Numbered from the stretch's first letter, positions 1 through 6,001 are shown. The stretch is 8,511 bases of DNA from an uncultured Thermoanaerobacteraceae bacterium (GCA_937914965.1 CALGIY010000056.1:1-8511); one strand, 5' to 3'. Program-made: numbers and translations. The notes: generated from the sequence alone by a model not told the origin.

Positions 1-2
1 TG

Positions 3-110
3 ACAGACGGTAGGGTGGTGGTACAGATCTTCGAAGGATTACTGGCCGGGGGTATAGGTTTAGGGGCTCTCGGGAGCATTATTTCTGTGCATCGTTACCT
101 GCGTGTTTAG
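3..110 (+). CDS. ftsX: Cell division ABC transporter permease FtsX, C-terminal end (partial)
   Basis: Only the last 35 codons are present, entering from the left edge and ending at TAG 108-110. The peptide is a glycine-rich membrane segment followed by a short basic tail (GALGSIISVHRYLRV). This fits the end of FtsX, whose last transmembrane helix typically closes with a G-x-x-GS-x-[IL]S-x-R-[RK]-[FY]-L-[KR]-V pattern. FtsX is the membrane half of the FtsEX complex, which uses ATP hydrolysis by FtsE to switch on extracytoplasmic peptidoglycan hydrolases at division or along the side wall. The gene directly downstream encodes such a hydrolase-type protein, which supports the call. The fragment is short, so identity rests on the C-terminal motif plus context. 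TAG is used here as a normal stop, which bears on the TAG inside uvrB. Confidence 0.72.
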   Translation, partial: TDGRVVVQIFEGLLAGGIGLGALGSIISVHRYLRV

Positions 111-172
111 GTCGCAGCAGGTGCATCTGTTTTACTATAGGTCAAATTTGAACATGATTCGAGGGGGTTACA

Positions 173-1324
173 ATGAAGAGGAGAAACATTAAAATTTTTG
201 TAAGTATTTTGTTGGGAGCGATGTTGATCTTCTATCAACTCCCATTGGGCCAAGCATCCCAGCTTGACCAAAAGAAAGCAGAGTTGGATAAGGTCAACCG
301 CCAAATTCAAGAGCGCAAGAAGCAGTTGAATGATAATCAAAAGCAGCAGAAAAATATAGCAGATGAATTAAAAAGGATCGACCAGGATATTGACCAGACG
401 TCCCGGGACCTCGATAGACTTAGTGGTGAACTTCCCGCTCTGCAGAGCCAGATAGACAAGACAGAAGTGCAGCTGCAGCAGAAAAAGAAAGCACTGGAAA
501 AGCAGTCAGAAGTTCTCCACCAGCGCCTGAGGGACATCTACATGGAGGGTAACCTTTCTTACCTGGAGGTGCTGCTGCAGAGTACCAGCATGAGTGATTT
601 TCTGACGCGCTTTGACTTTATGAAACGTATTGCCGATCAGGATTCCAATCTTGTTAATGAACTGGCAGCAGAGCGAGACAAGATTAATCATCAGCAAAAG
701 GACCTGATGGCGAAAAAGCAAGAGATAGTTGTCCTCCAGAGGACAACTACTGCCAAACAGAACTATCTGGCATCGCGCAGCCAGGATAGAAAAGCGATGC
801 AGGGGGAGCTGGAGACTGACAAGGCAGCCTGCGAGCGTGCTATTGCAGAAATGGAGGCTTCATCCCAGCAGCTGACACAGATCATCCAGCAACATCAGTC
901 GAATAATTCGTCGAATCCGTCGAATTCAGCGCCACCCAAGAGAACAGGCCGCTTTATCTGGCCGGCGGCAGGCGGTGTCACCTCTGAATACAAAATGCGG
1001 CGGCATCCTATTACGGGAGTGTTTAAGATGCATACCGGAATTGATATCGGTGCTGGTAGTGGGACACCGATCAAGGCCGCGGATGGAGGTACTGTTATCT
1101 ACGCTGGCTGGATGAGCGGCTACGGCAATACAGTGGTGATTGATCACGGTGGGGGGATTTCCACATTATATGCCCATATGTCCCGCTTCGCAGTCAGCGG
1201 TGGTGGTGTTAGCCAGGGACAGACTATCGGTTATGTAGGTAGTACCGGATACAGCACAGGTCCACATCTCCATTTTGAAGTGCGTGTCAATGGTAATCAT
1301 GTGAATCCAATGGGTTATTTATAA
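173..1324 (+). CDS. Secreted coiled-coil murein hydrolase / activator, M23 (LytM/EnvC type) peptidase
   Basis: This 383-residue exported protein probably cleaves peptidoglycan peptide cross-links, or activates other hydrolases, under FtsEX control. A signal peptide spans residues 1-28 (MKRR, a hydrophobic core, then GQA|S). Long Lys/Gln/Glu-rich coiled coil follows at about 30-110 and 160-240. A Ser/Asn/Pro linker sits at about 243-256, and a C-terminal M23 domain at about 258-383. The zinc ligands expected for LytM enzymes are present: H287 and D291 in HTGID, and H367 in HLH. The catalytic histidines are H335 (YAH) and H365. This differs from Gram-negative EnvC, whose LytM domain lacks metal ligands, so this one is predicted to be enzymatically active. 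ATG 173 has a GAGGGGG site 6 nt upstream. The gene starts 62 nt after ftsX, consistent with co-transcription, and is closed by a hairpin terminator. A perfect 24-nt palindrome lies inside it (726-749). Confident on domain and role class, less so on the true partner. Confidence 0.93.
   Translation: MKRRNIKIFVSILLGAMLIFYQLPLGQASQLDQKKAELDKVNRQIQERKKQLNDNQKQQKNIADELKRIDQDIDQTSRDLDRLSGELPALQSQIDKTEVQLQQKKKALEKQSEVLHQRLRDIYMEGNLSYLEVLLQSTSMSDFLTRFDFMKRIADQDSNLVNELAAERDKINHQQKDLMAKKQEIVVLQRTTTAKQNYLASRSQDRKAMQGELETDKAACERAIAEMEASSQQLTQIIQQHQSNNSSNPSNSAPPKRTGRFIWPAAGGVTSEYKMRRHPITGVFKMHTGIDIGAGSGTPIKAADGGTVIYAGWMSGYGNTVVIDHGGGISTLYAHMSRFAVSGGGVSQGQTIGYVGSTGYSTGPHLHFEVRVNGNHVNPMGYL
899..925 (+). repeat. 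Short TCGAAT repeats encoding the Ser/Asn linker of the M23 protein
   Basis: TCGAAT occurs at 899-904, 911-916 and 920-925, producing the Ser-Asn-rich linker between coiled coil and peptidase domain. Such microrepeats can expand or contract to alter linker length without a frameshift when the unit is a multiple of three. Seen directly; a functional role is inference. Confidence 0.5.
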
Positions 1325-1333
1325 CCCTTGATC

Positions 1334-1370
1334 AACAGAGCCTGGTAGAAAACCAGGTTCTGTTATTTTC
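1334..1370 (+). terminator. Rho-independent terminator after the M23 gene
   Basis: A 12-bp stem pairs 1334-1345 with 1353-1364 around a 7-nt loop (TAGAAAA) and is followed by ATTTTC. The single non-Watson-Crick pair is G-U in the + strand RNA but would be C-A on the other strand, so the structure is better as a + strand transcript. It begins 9 nt after the M23 stop codon and probably ends the ftsEX/M23 operon. Confidence 0.75.
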
Positions 1371-1394
1371 GGGTTGGGAAACTTGAGTTATAAA

Positions 1395-1425
1395 TGCAGT
1401 CATGGGGACGGTTCCCGTGATTGCA
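1395..1425 (+). repeat. GGGGACGGT-core dispersed repeat (REP-like hairpin), copy 1
   Basis: This 31-nt imperfect palindrome has arms 1395-1409 and 1411-1425 and carries GGGGACGGTTCCC at its centre. All three imperfections are G-U pairs in + strand RNA, giving a continuous stem that opens only at the tip. On the minus strand they would be A-C mismatches. The core is shared, in inverse orientation, with copies at 4716-4742 and 5974-6001. No T-run follows, so it is not a terminator. Confidence 0.5.
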
Positions 1426-1452
1426 GTAGTGAGTCAGGGCTCAGGTGATGAT

Positions 1453-1488
1453 AAAACCGGCACCAGAAAAGGTGCCGGTTTTTGGTTT
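1453..1488 (+). terminator. Second rho-independent terminator-like hairpin
   Basis: A perfect 12-bp stem pairs 1453-1464 (AAAACCGGCACC) with 1471-1482 around a 6-nt loop (AGAAAA), and the 3' arm runs into TTTTT followed by GGTTT. Symmetry of the A/T ends means it could work on both strands. No gene lies between it and the first terminator, so it is either a backup stop or the end of a short RNA carrying the repeat at 1395-1425. Confidence 0.7.
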
Positions 1489-1581
1489 ACGCAGTATGTT
1501 TGCTGCGGCGTATGGGGATGAGTGCCGCTATTTAATCCTAATTCATTAGCCTAGTTGTCATGTCACATTGGGGAATCGGGG

Positions 1582-1623
1582 AAAAAAATAGGCCGCTGTG
1601 GGGGAGAGAGTGCCCCCACAGCG
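1582..1623 (-). terminator. Strong hairpin with minus-strand terminator shape
   Basis: A perfect 11-bp GC-rich stem pairs 1594-1604 (CGCTGTGGGGG) with 1613-1623 around an 8-nt loop. Read on the minus strand it is followed by GCCTA and then seven T's (1588-1582). The T-run is displaced a few bases from the stem, so efficiency as a terminator is uncertain. On the + strand only AATTT follows. Confidence 0.5.
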
Positions 1624-1676
1624 AATTTATGGTACTGATGCCGAACTTCATGTTAAGGGAAAAGATATAAACACAT

Positions 1677-1713
1677 AAAAAAACCGATCGCAGAAAGGAA
1701 TTCGACCGGTTTT
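1677..1713 (-). terminator. Minus-strand rho-independent terminator candidate
   Basis: Arms 1680-1690 and 1703-1713 pair around a 12-nt loop. The one imperfect position (1687/1706) is a G-U pair in minus-strand RNA but an A-C mismatch in + strand RNA. On the minus strand the stem runs directly into a seven-T tract (1683-1677). Both facts favour a leftward transcript ending here, although no leftward gene is visible. Confidence 0.55.
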
Positions 1714-1840
1714 GCCGTCTTGTTCTCCTTTCCACACTGGGAGGCGCACCCGTTTCCAGGTGAACCCTAACGGTCCAACGGCCATAGTTAGAAAACGACA
1801 GGTCCGTGGACTCGGAGATGAATATTCATTTGTTTAGACT
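1677..1840 (-). ncRNA. Possible leftward small RNA ending at the 1677-1713 terminator
   Basis: A minus-strand TATAAT (complement of 1846-1851) lies about 165 nt upstream of the minus-strand terminator, in an AT-rich region. The -35 is poor: TTGAAA is present but 22 nt away. The interval has several short complementary segments, for example CACCTGG with CCAG-T-GTG (one bulge), and no credible ORF. This is an inference from paired promoter-like and terminator-like signals. The alternative is a remnant terminator of a lost leftward gene. Confidence 0.22.
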
Positions 1841-1929
1841 TATTTATTATATTCTCTCATACTTTATAAAATCTTTCAAGGGTAATTAAAAAATAATTCC
1901 AAAACAATTATTGCTTGCTCTCTTCTTAT

Positions 1930-1958
1930 TCTGTTATGTAGAGAAAATAGTGTATAAT
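1930..1958 (+). promoter_or_regulatory. Probable sigma-A promoter for ctpA
   Basis: A consensus TATAAT lies at 1953-1958, preceded by an AT-rich segment of about 130 nt that could act as an UP element. The -35 at a 17-nt spacing (TCTGTT, 1930-1935) is weak. The predicted start near 1965 gives a leader of about 185 nt before ctpA. No other equally good promoter is visible between the M23 terminators and ctpA. Confidence 0.5.
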
Positions 1959-1964
1959 ATATCA

Positions 1965-2150
1965 GTGGTTCGTGGTTGGAAAGGGCTCTGCAATGTCTCT
2001 CCCAGGTGGGGCACGGTTTTCTTGTAGCTTAAAGCAAGCCTGACCTGTTATAAAAAAATAGGGCTTTAAAAAGCGATAATAATCATGTAAGATTATACAT
2101 ATAGTGGGGGTAATAGGTAATTATCCTTATCCCTAGAAAGGATTCAGGAG
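1965..2150 (+). promoter_or_regulatory. Structured 5' leader of ctpA, class unknown
   Basis: Several helices can form. CAGGT-g-GGGC (2003-2012) pairs with GCCT-g-ACCTG (2038-2047) around a loop with an inner TTG/CAA pairing. ATAATC (2079-2084) pairs with GATTAT (2091-2096). A bulged GGG..ATAGG/CCTTATCCC hairpin at about 2105-2133 sits just before the ribosome site. None matches a riboswitch consensus I know, and no intrinsic terminator with a T-run is present. The leader is unusually long for a protease gene, which suggests post-transcriptional control. Confidence 0.3.
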
Positions 2151-3326
2151 GTGGACCGGCTGAAATCCCGTGTCGTCAAATTATCTGCAGCTGCCTTGGT
2201 CATTCTATTGATAGCAGCCGCAATTGGGGGTCTCTATTATTGGGCCCAAAAAAACAATATCAAGAAACTGATCAGTACCTATGCCTTGATCAAGACGCAG
2301 TATCTCCATGAGGTCAGCACAGCTAAGCTAGTTGATGGTGCTGTCAAAGGGATGGTTGAATCCCTGAATGACCCATATTCAGTCTACCTGGACAAGGATA
2401 CTTTTAAAGAGCTGAATCTCCAAATCGAAGGTATCTTTGGTGGGATCGGTGTGGAGATCGATGTCGATCAGGACAAACAGCTTGTGGTTGTTTCCCCACT
2501 ACCAGAGACCCCCGCAGCACGCGCAGGGCTTAAGAGTGGGGATGTGATTGCCAAGATCAATGATCAAGATACCGTCAATATGACTACCTTTGAAGCTGCA
2601 GCCTTGCTCCGGGGGAAACCGGATACAAGTGTTTCCCTGAAGATTTTGCGGAAACAGGAGAACCGTACTTTTAATGTACAGCTGACCAGGGAGCAGATTT
2701 CTGTCCCCTCTGTAACTGGGGAGATGATCGATGAGCACCCAGGGGTCGGTTACCTGCGGGTACTGCACTTCAATCGCGCCAGCACCAATGCTCAACTGCA
2801 AGAGGAATTGGCCAAACTGGAAGAGGCACAGTACAGCGGATTGATCCTTGACCTGCGTGGAAACCCTGGAGGAGATTTGCAAGCTGCTGTTGAAGTAGCG
2901 GGATATTTTCTCAAGAAGGGCCCTGTGGTCCGAATTGTTCACCGCGAGGGGGCAGAGGATGTCTTGCAGCCCCCCCGGCTTGGACGCCAGGTAAAAGGGC
3001 CCCTTGTGGTGTTGATCGATGAAGGTAGTGCCAGCGCATCGGAAATTGTTGCGGGGGCGATTAAGGACACTGGAAGCGGAGTATTAGTAGGGACACGTAC
3101 CTTCGGGAAAGGGTTGGTGCAGACAGTTTTCAACATGGGTGATTACGAGGGTGTTAAACTGACCACCAATAAGTACCTGACCCCCAACGGTCATGATATT
3201 AATAAAAAGGGAATAGAGCCGGATATTCTCGTTAAACAGCCGGATGGGACGGAAAAGGATGTACAGCTCGAGAAGGCTGTTGAGATTTTGGAAGAGCGTC
3301 TGATGCAAGGTCAACAGGCTGCATAG
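2151..3326 (+). CDS. ctpA: Carboxy-terminal processing protease, S41 family with PDZ domain (CtpA/CtpB)
   Basis: This 391-residue membrane-anchored serine protease trims or degrades extracytoplasmic proteins from their C-termini. One N-terminal transmembrane anchor lies at about residues 10-30, a PDZ domain at about 93-178 (GGIGVEI, then GLKSGDVIAKI), and the S41 domain follows. The catalytic serine is S295 in GSASASE, the lysine is K320 in TFGKG, and Q324 completes the Ser-Lys-Gln triad known from Bacillus CtpB. The 25-residue Ser-Lys spacing also matches Tsp and plant D1 protease. The start is GTG 2151 with AAAGGA 8 nt upstream. A stronger AGGAGGTG overlaps this GTG, so initiation at CTG 2160 is possible and would shorten the protein by three residues. 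The gene lies beside the ftsX/M23 module and runs, 12 nt apart, into a PDZ membrane protein, as ctpB and minJ do in Bacillus. It ends with TAG. Confidence 0.95.
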   Translation: MDRLKSRVVKLSAAALVILLIAAAIGGLYYWAQKNNIKKLISTYALIKTQYLHEVSTAKLVDGAVKGMVESLNDPYSVYLDKDTFKELNLQIEGIFGGIGVEIDVDQDKQLVVVSPLPETPAARAGLKSGDVIAKINDQDTVNMTTFEAAALLRGKPDTSVSLKILRKQENRTFNVQLTREQISVPSVTGEMIDEHPGVGYLRVLHFNRASTNAQLQEELAKLEEAQYSGLILDLRGNPGGDLQAAVEVAGYFLKKGPVVRIVHREGAEDVLQPPRLGRQVKGPLVVLIDEGSASASEIVAGAIKDTGSGVLVGTRTFGKGLVQTVFNMGDYEGVKLTTNKYLTPNGHDINKKGIEPDILVKQPDGTEKDVQLEKAVEILEERLMQGQQAA

Positions 3327-3338
3327 GGGGGGTAATTG

Positions 3339-4580
3339 ATGGACTTTTCCTGGGCCCACACCCTCCTCAGTATCACCCTTATTGTTCTGCGTGTGCTGAT
3401 TGAACCTTTCTTTTGGCTTGTGGCGGTTCTGGTTTGGACCCAGTACCGCCGCATGCTGAAGACAAAAGAGGCGATTTCCGGCTATAAAGATTCAGCCCTG
3501 CGTATTTCCTTTATAGCTTTGATATACGGAATCATCGGAGGGATTCTTGGAAGTTTTCTGATGGTTATCTTCGGGGTGACCATTGATGGGATGGGTGTTG
3601 CTTGGCTCTGGGTTATCGCCCTGATGCTGATGTTGATTAGCCCACGGCTTTTATGTTTCTCTTATGCTGGTGGTATTTTAGCGCTAATTTCTCTCCTGAC
3701 AGGAGCCCCACAGGTAAATATCCCGGGTTTAATGGGGCTAGTTGCTATTCTACATCTGGTGGAGAGTATATTGATTTTGTTGAGCGGGCACCAGGACCCC
3801 CTGCCGGTTTATATTCGCAATCAGGCAGGACGTGTGGTTGGTGCTTTTAATCTCCAGAAGTTTTGGCCGATTCCCCTGGCTGTTATGATGATTGTGATGG
3901 GAACAGCACAGCAGCTGCCAGGAGAATTGATGCAAATGCCGGAGTGGTGGCCGCTGATCCGTCCTTGGGGAATTACCTCCGACCAGAATGTAATGTATCA
4001 AATTCTGCCTGTTGTCGCCGCTTTGGGATATGGAGAATTGGCTGTTACCTGTCTTCCCAGGGAACGCACCAAACGTTCTTCCTGGCATCTGGCACTTTAC
4101 AGCCTTATTCTTTTGGGACTTGCTGTTACAGCTTCTCATTACCCGCAGTTGTCTATTCTTCCTGCTCTTTTCTCTCCACTGGGGCATGAACTGATAATTT
4201 TTCTGGGGCGTCGAGATGAACTGCAAGGAAAGCCGCGCTTTGTTCCCCCATCCTCTGGGGTAATGGTGCTGGATGTGCTCAAGGGTTCTCCTGCTGACCG
4301 GGCAGGTATACGCTCAGGGGATGTGATCCGCTCGGTCGGAGACCTGCCAGTGAATTCCCGGTATGACCTCGCCCAGGCCTTGGGGATTGTAGGGCCATCT
4401 TTTATCCTGGAATTTGGAAACTGTGCAGGAGATACAAGATGGACAAGGGTAAGGCGGAAACCAGGCTATACCATTGGTGAGATCACTGTTCCGGAACCCG
4501 GAGATCCCCCTAATGTTGATTTTGTTATGGGAAGCCCCCTCAAAAATCTAATCAACCGTCTACTCCAAAAGTTTCGATAA
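3339..4580 (+). CDS. Polytopic membrane protein with C-terminal PDZ domain, MinJ-like
   Basis: This 413-residue protein has about eight hydrophobic membrane segments between residues 9 and 290 (first at 9-33, then about 51-75 and 80-96), followed by a cytosolic or extracytosolic PDZ domain at about 304-375 (GSPADRAGIRSGDVI) and a basic C-terminal tail. The architecture and position next to ctpA match Bacillus MinJ/YvjD, which links DivIVA to MinD and helps place the division site. Sequence similarity to MinJ itself cannot be confirmed by eye, and no minCD or divIVA is in the window, so a division role is inference. I chose ATG 3339 over the TTG just before it, because the G-rich site at 3327-3332 then has a normal 6-nt spacing. 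It starts 12 nt after ctpA, so they are almost certainly co-transcribed. It ends with TAA and a second in-frame TAA two codons later. Confidence 0.85.
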   Translation: MDFSWAHTLLSITLIVLRVLIEPFFWLVAVLVWTQYRRMLKTKEAISGYKDSALRISFIALIYGIIGGILGSFLMVIFGVTIDGMGVAWLWVIALMLMLISPRLLCFSYAGGILALISLLTGAPQVNIPGLMGLVAILHLVESILILLSGHQDPLPVYIRNQAGRVVGAFNLQKFWPIPLAVMMIVMGTAQQLPGELMQMPEWWPLIRPWGITSDQNVMYQILPVVAALGYGELAVTCLPRERTKRSSWHLALYSLILLGLAVTASHYPQLSILPALFSPLGHELIIFLGRRDELQGKPRFVPPSSGVMVLDVLKGSPADRAGIRSGDVIRSVGDLPVNSRYDLAQALGIVGPSFILEFGNCAGDTRWTRVRRKPGYTIGEITVPEPGDPPNVDFVMGSPLKNLINRLLQKFR

Positions 4581-4663
4581 CGATAACGGTACCTGGTTTG
4601 CTTTATTGCTTTAAGCAGACATAGAAAAGAACTTTCCCTGTCCACGCATGACCCACATCTGGC

Positions 4664-4686
4664 AAACAAGGTCCCCCCTGACACAA
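4664..4686. repeat. Possible degenerate GGGGACGGT-type repeat remnant
   Basis: The stretch reading AAACAAGGTCCCCCCTGACA resembles the + strand of the copies at 4716-4742 and 5974-6001 (AAAAGGAC-x-x-TCCCC-TTGACA), with the two central bases missing and one extra C. It is in the same orientation as those two copies and 30 nt before the first. Weak, and listed for completeness. Confidence 0.25.
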
Positions 4687-4715
4687 TTGGCGTGGCGACA
4701 CTCCATGGCAAAAGT

Positions 4716-4750
4716 TTGTCAAAAGGACCGTCCCCTTGACAAGTTTTTTT
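4716..4750. repeat. GGGGACGGT-core dispersed repeat, copy 2, followed by a T-run
   Basis: This 27-nt imperfect palindrome (4716-4742) has TTGTCAA and TTGACAA ends and the core AGGACCGTCCCC, the complement of GGGGACGGTCCT. As minus-strand RNA the stem is continuous with two G-U pairs; as + strand RNA those positions are A-C mismatches. On the + strand it is followed by G and seven T's (4744-4750), so it may also serve as a weak terminator for the ctpA/PDZ operon, which otherwise has none visible. Confidence 0.55.
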
Positions 4751-4839
4751 CCAACGGCTAGCGACCAACATCAACGACCAATCTGTCACACCTTGCCCTT
4801 CTATTAAATAAGATGTAAAAAACCTTACGGGGGGAGGAA

Positions 4840-4867
4840 CTACCTGGTTCAGTTCAGCAGGTAGGAG
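4840..4867 (+). promoter_or_regulatory. Hairpin overlapping the ribosome-binding site of the 4875 gene
   Basis: A perfect 7-bp stem pairs CTACCTG (4840-4846) with CAGGTAG (4858-4864) around an 11-nt loop. The 3' arm covers the first two bases of the AGGAG site (4863-4867), which lies 7 nt before ATG 4875. A second purine-rich stretch, GGGGGGAGG, lies just upstream at 4829-4837. Partial occlusion of the ribosome site is possible but not proven. Confidence 0.3.
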
Positions 4868-4874
4868 TATTAGT

Positions 4875-5891
4875 ATGAAAATTAAGAACAGGCATTTCTT
4901 TGCAAGCGCCCTAACAGGTAGAGGGTTTTTATCATACTGGAATGAGATTTTTGTGGAACTCAAGCGATTGTACCTGCTCAACGGGAGCACACCTGCCGGA
5001 CAGAGCCTGCTTATTCGTCTGCTCGGTTTGGAAATGGCAGACCGCGGCTGCCAGGTGCACTATTTCCATCGCCCAGAAGACCCCTTGGTTTTGGAGGGTT
5101 TAACAGTTCCCTCAATGACCTTCGGGGTGCTCACCGGAGATCATCCATATGCCAGCCGAAAGTTCTTTCCCTCTCATTTGAAGGTAGTAGCGGTGGAACT
5201 ACCGAATGGCTCTGAGGAACTGCCAACCAACCGTATGAATCAAAGCAGGGAACAGGCTGTCAGGCTTGTGCAGTCAGCCAGGGAAATACAGGATGAGATC
5301 TGCCGTGGCTATAGGGCTAGGGTCCAAGTGGGTGAGAAAGATGTTGCTGCAAAGGCTGCCGGGTGGGTGCAGGAGCTTAACGAGAGGAGATCCTATCTCA
5401 GACATTATTTTGCTGGGAGTGTGGCTGTAGGGGGAGCAGTGGAGTTTCTCAAACACCCCCCGGGAATCTGCAGAAAACGCTACGTGATCAAGGGAGCACC
5501 GGAGACCGGATCTGTGGTGATGCAGGAGATCTTGGTCCAGGCTTTAAGCTGCCGCTTTCTTGTAGAGGCCTTCCACTCCTGGATCAACCCTTCAGACATG
5601 GTGCTGCTGATCCTGCCGGAGATCGGGGTGTATGTCATTGATGGTACCTGCTGCTGTGATTTTTCACCACTTCCCGGTGATGCTGTCTGGGACTTAGGAG
5701 AGGACGATGCTGCTGGTATGTTCCGAGGCGAAGAGAAAAAGAGGGATGAGATTAAGTCTCTCCTGGCGGAAGCCGGGCAGGCCCTTGATGCTTCTCGTGA
5801 AAAACTGGAGACAGGGGATCTCTACCTTACAGAACAAGAAATACAGCAAATTATCTCCCGGATTATCAAAGAAACTGCTGAGGCACAATGA
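4875..5891 (+). CDS. Tandem P-loop ATPase relative (PRK06851-like) with both Walker A motifs degenerate
   Basis: This 338-residue protein has two similar halves. Each begins with an R-H-[FY]-F-A-G/S-type segment (residues 6-11 and about 174-180), then a beta strand leading into a P-loop position, then a conserved 'FH...P..L....[IV]P...[VFI]GV' stretch. This is the pattern I recall for PRK06851-type ATPases of Firmicutes, where each half carries a GxPGTGKST loop. Here the first loop is G37-STPAG-Q-S44 (Lys replaced by Gln) and the second is G207-APETG-S-V214 (Lys to Ser, Ser/Thr to Val). Nucleotide hydrolysis is therefore unlikely in either half. The reading frame is intact, with a good AGGAG site 7 nt before ATG, so it looks maintained rather than decayed. 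Residues from about 283 onward are charged and helical. Function is unknown, and it shows no obvious operon partner: repeats flank it on both sides. Family assignment is from memory of motifs. Confidence 0.6.
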   Translation: MKIKNRHFFASALTGRGFLSYWNEIFVELKRLYLLNGSTPAGQSLLIRLLGLEMADRGCQVHYFHRPEDPLVLEGLTVPSMTFGVLTGDHPYASRKFFPSHLKVVAVELPNGSEELPTNRMNQSREQAVRLVQSAREIQDEICRGYRARVQVGEKDVAAKAAGWVQELNERRSYLRHYFAGSVAVGGAVEFLKHPPGICRKRYVIKGAPETGSVVMQEILVQALSCRFLVEAFHSWINPSDMVLLILPEIGVYVIDGTCCCDFSPLPGDAVWDLGEDDAAGMFRGEEKKRDEIKSLLAEAGQALDASREKLETGDLYLTEQEIQQIISRIIKETAEAQ

Positions 5892-5901
5892 GTTGATAAG
5901 T

Positions 5902-5968
5902 CAGGTGTCTGGCTACCAAGTATTAACAGGTGACAGACACCTGGAAAAGTATGGTAGGTGGCTGTCAC
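5902..5968. repeat. Nested inverted repeats with GTGACAGACACCT core
   Basis: CAGGTGTCTG (5902-5911) is an exact inverted match to CAGACACCTG (5934-5943). GTGACAG (5930-5936) also matches CTGTCAC (5962-5968), so alternative hairpins compete. The segment immediately precedes repeat copy 3 and probably forms one composite intergenic repeat unit with it, in the way REP elements form BIMEs. No T-run follows, so a terminator is unlikely. Confidence 0.5.
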
Positions 5969-5973
5969 TCTGA

Positions 5974-6001
5974 TGTGACAAAAGGACAATCCCCCTTGAC
6001 A
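5974..6001. repeat. GGGGACGGT-type dispersed repeat, copy 3 (diverged core)
   Basis: This 28-nt segment aligns with copy 2 as TGnCAAAAGGAC-(AA for CG)-TCCCC(C)-TTGACA and lies in the same orientation. On the minus strand it can fold with several G-U pairs and one mismatch, as copy 2 does. It ends in TTGACA, which is a -35 hexamer by sequence, but the nearest -10 (6041) is 39 nt away. Confidence 0.5.

Larger units (their letters stand above)
1490..2150. other. Long intergenic region without a recognisable gene
   Basis: No ORF here has both a ribosome site and a protein-like composition. The left half (to about 1735) holds two strong hairpins with A-runs on their left side, i.e. minus-strand terminator shape (listed separately). 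Part of 1735-1815 can fold: GTCCA-CGG near 1771 pairs with CCGTGGAC near 1804, with one bulged A. The stretch 1820-1965 is strongly AT-rich and ends in a good -10 box. The remainder is the ctpA leader. I recognise no known riboswitch or RNA class. Confidence 0.6.

Noticed and set aside
1538..1735. 65-codon minus-strand ORF in the intergenic region
   Set aside because: It starts with GTG, reads straight through both minus-strand terminator hairpins and has no domain-like features; it looks like a chance frame.
1965..2090. 6S RNA, SRP RNA, T-box or known riboswitch in the ctpA leader
   Set aside because: None of the conserved motifs I know for these classes is present, although local helices exist.
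2499..2942. 147-codon minus-strand ORF opposite ctpA
   Set aside because: Fully antisense to a highly conserved S41/PDZ coding region, with no ribosome site; a shadow of the real gene.
3750..4226. 158-codon minus-strand ORF and several + strand ORFs inside the PDZ membrane protein gene
   Set aside because: They overlap a convincing multi-helix membrane protein with PDZ domain in another frame; composition is that of shadow frames.
4649..4762. 37-codon + strand ORF (MTHIWQTRS...) in the spacer
   Set aside because: It consists largely of translated repeat sequence (copy 2 and the 4664-4686 remnant) and lacks a Shine-Dalgarno.
4466..4990. 174-codon minus-strand ORF over the 4580-4874 spacer
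   Set aside because: It overlaps two real genes and translates the dispersed repeats; no ribosome site or recognisable domain.
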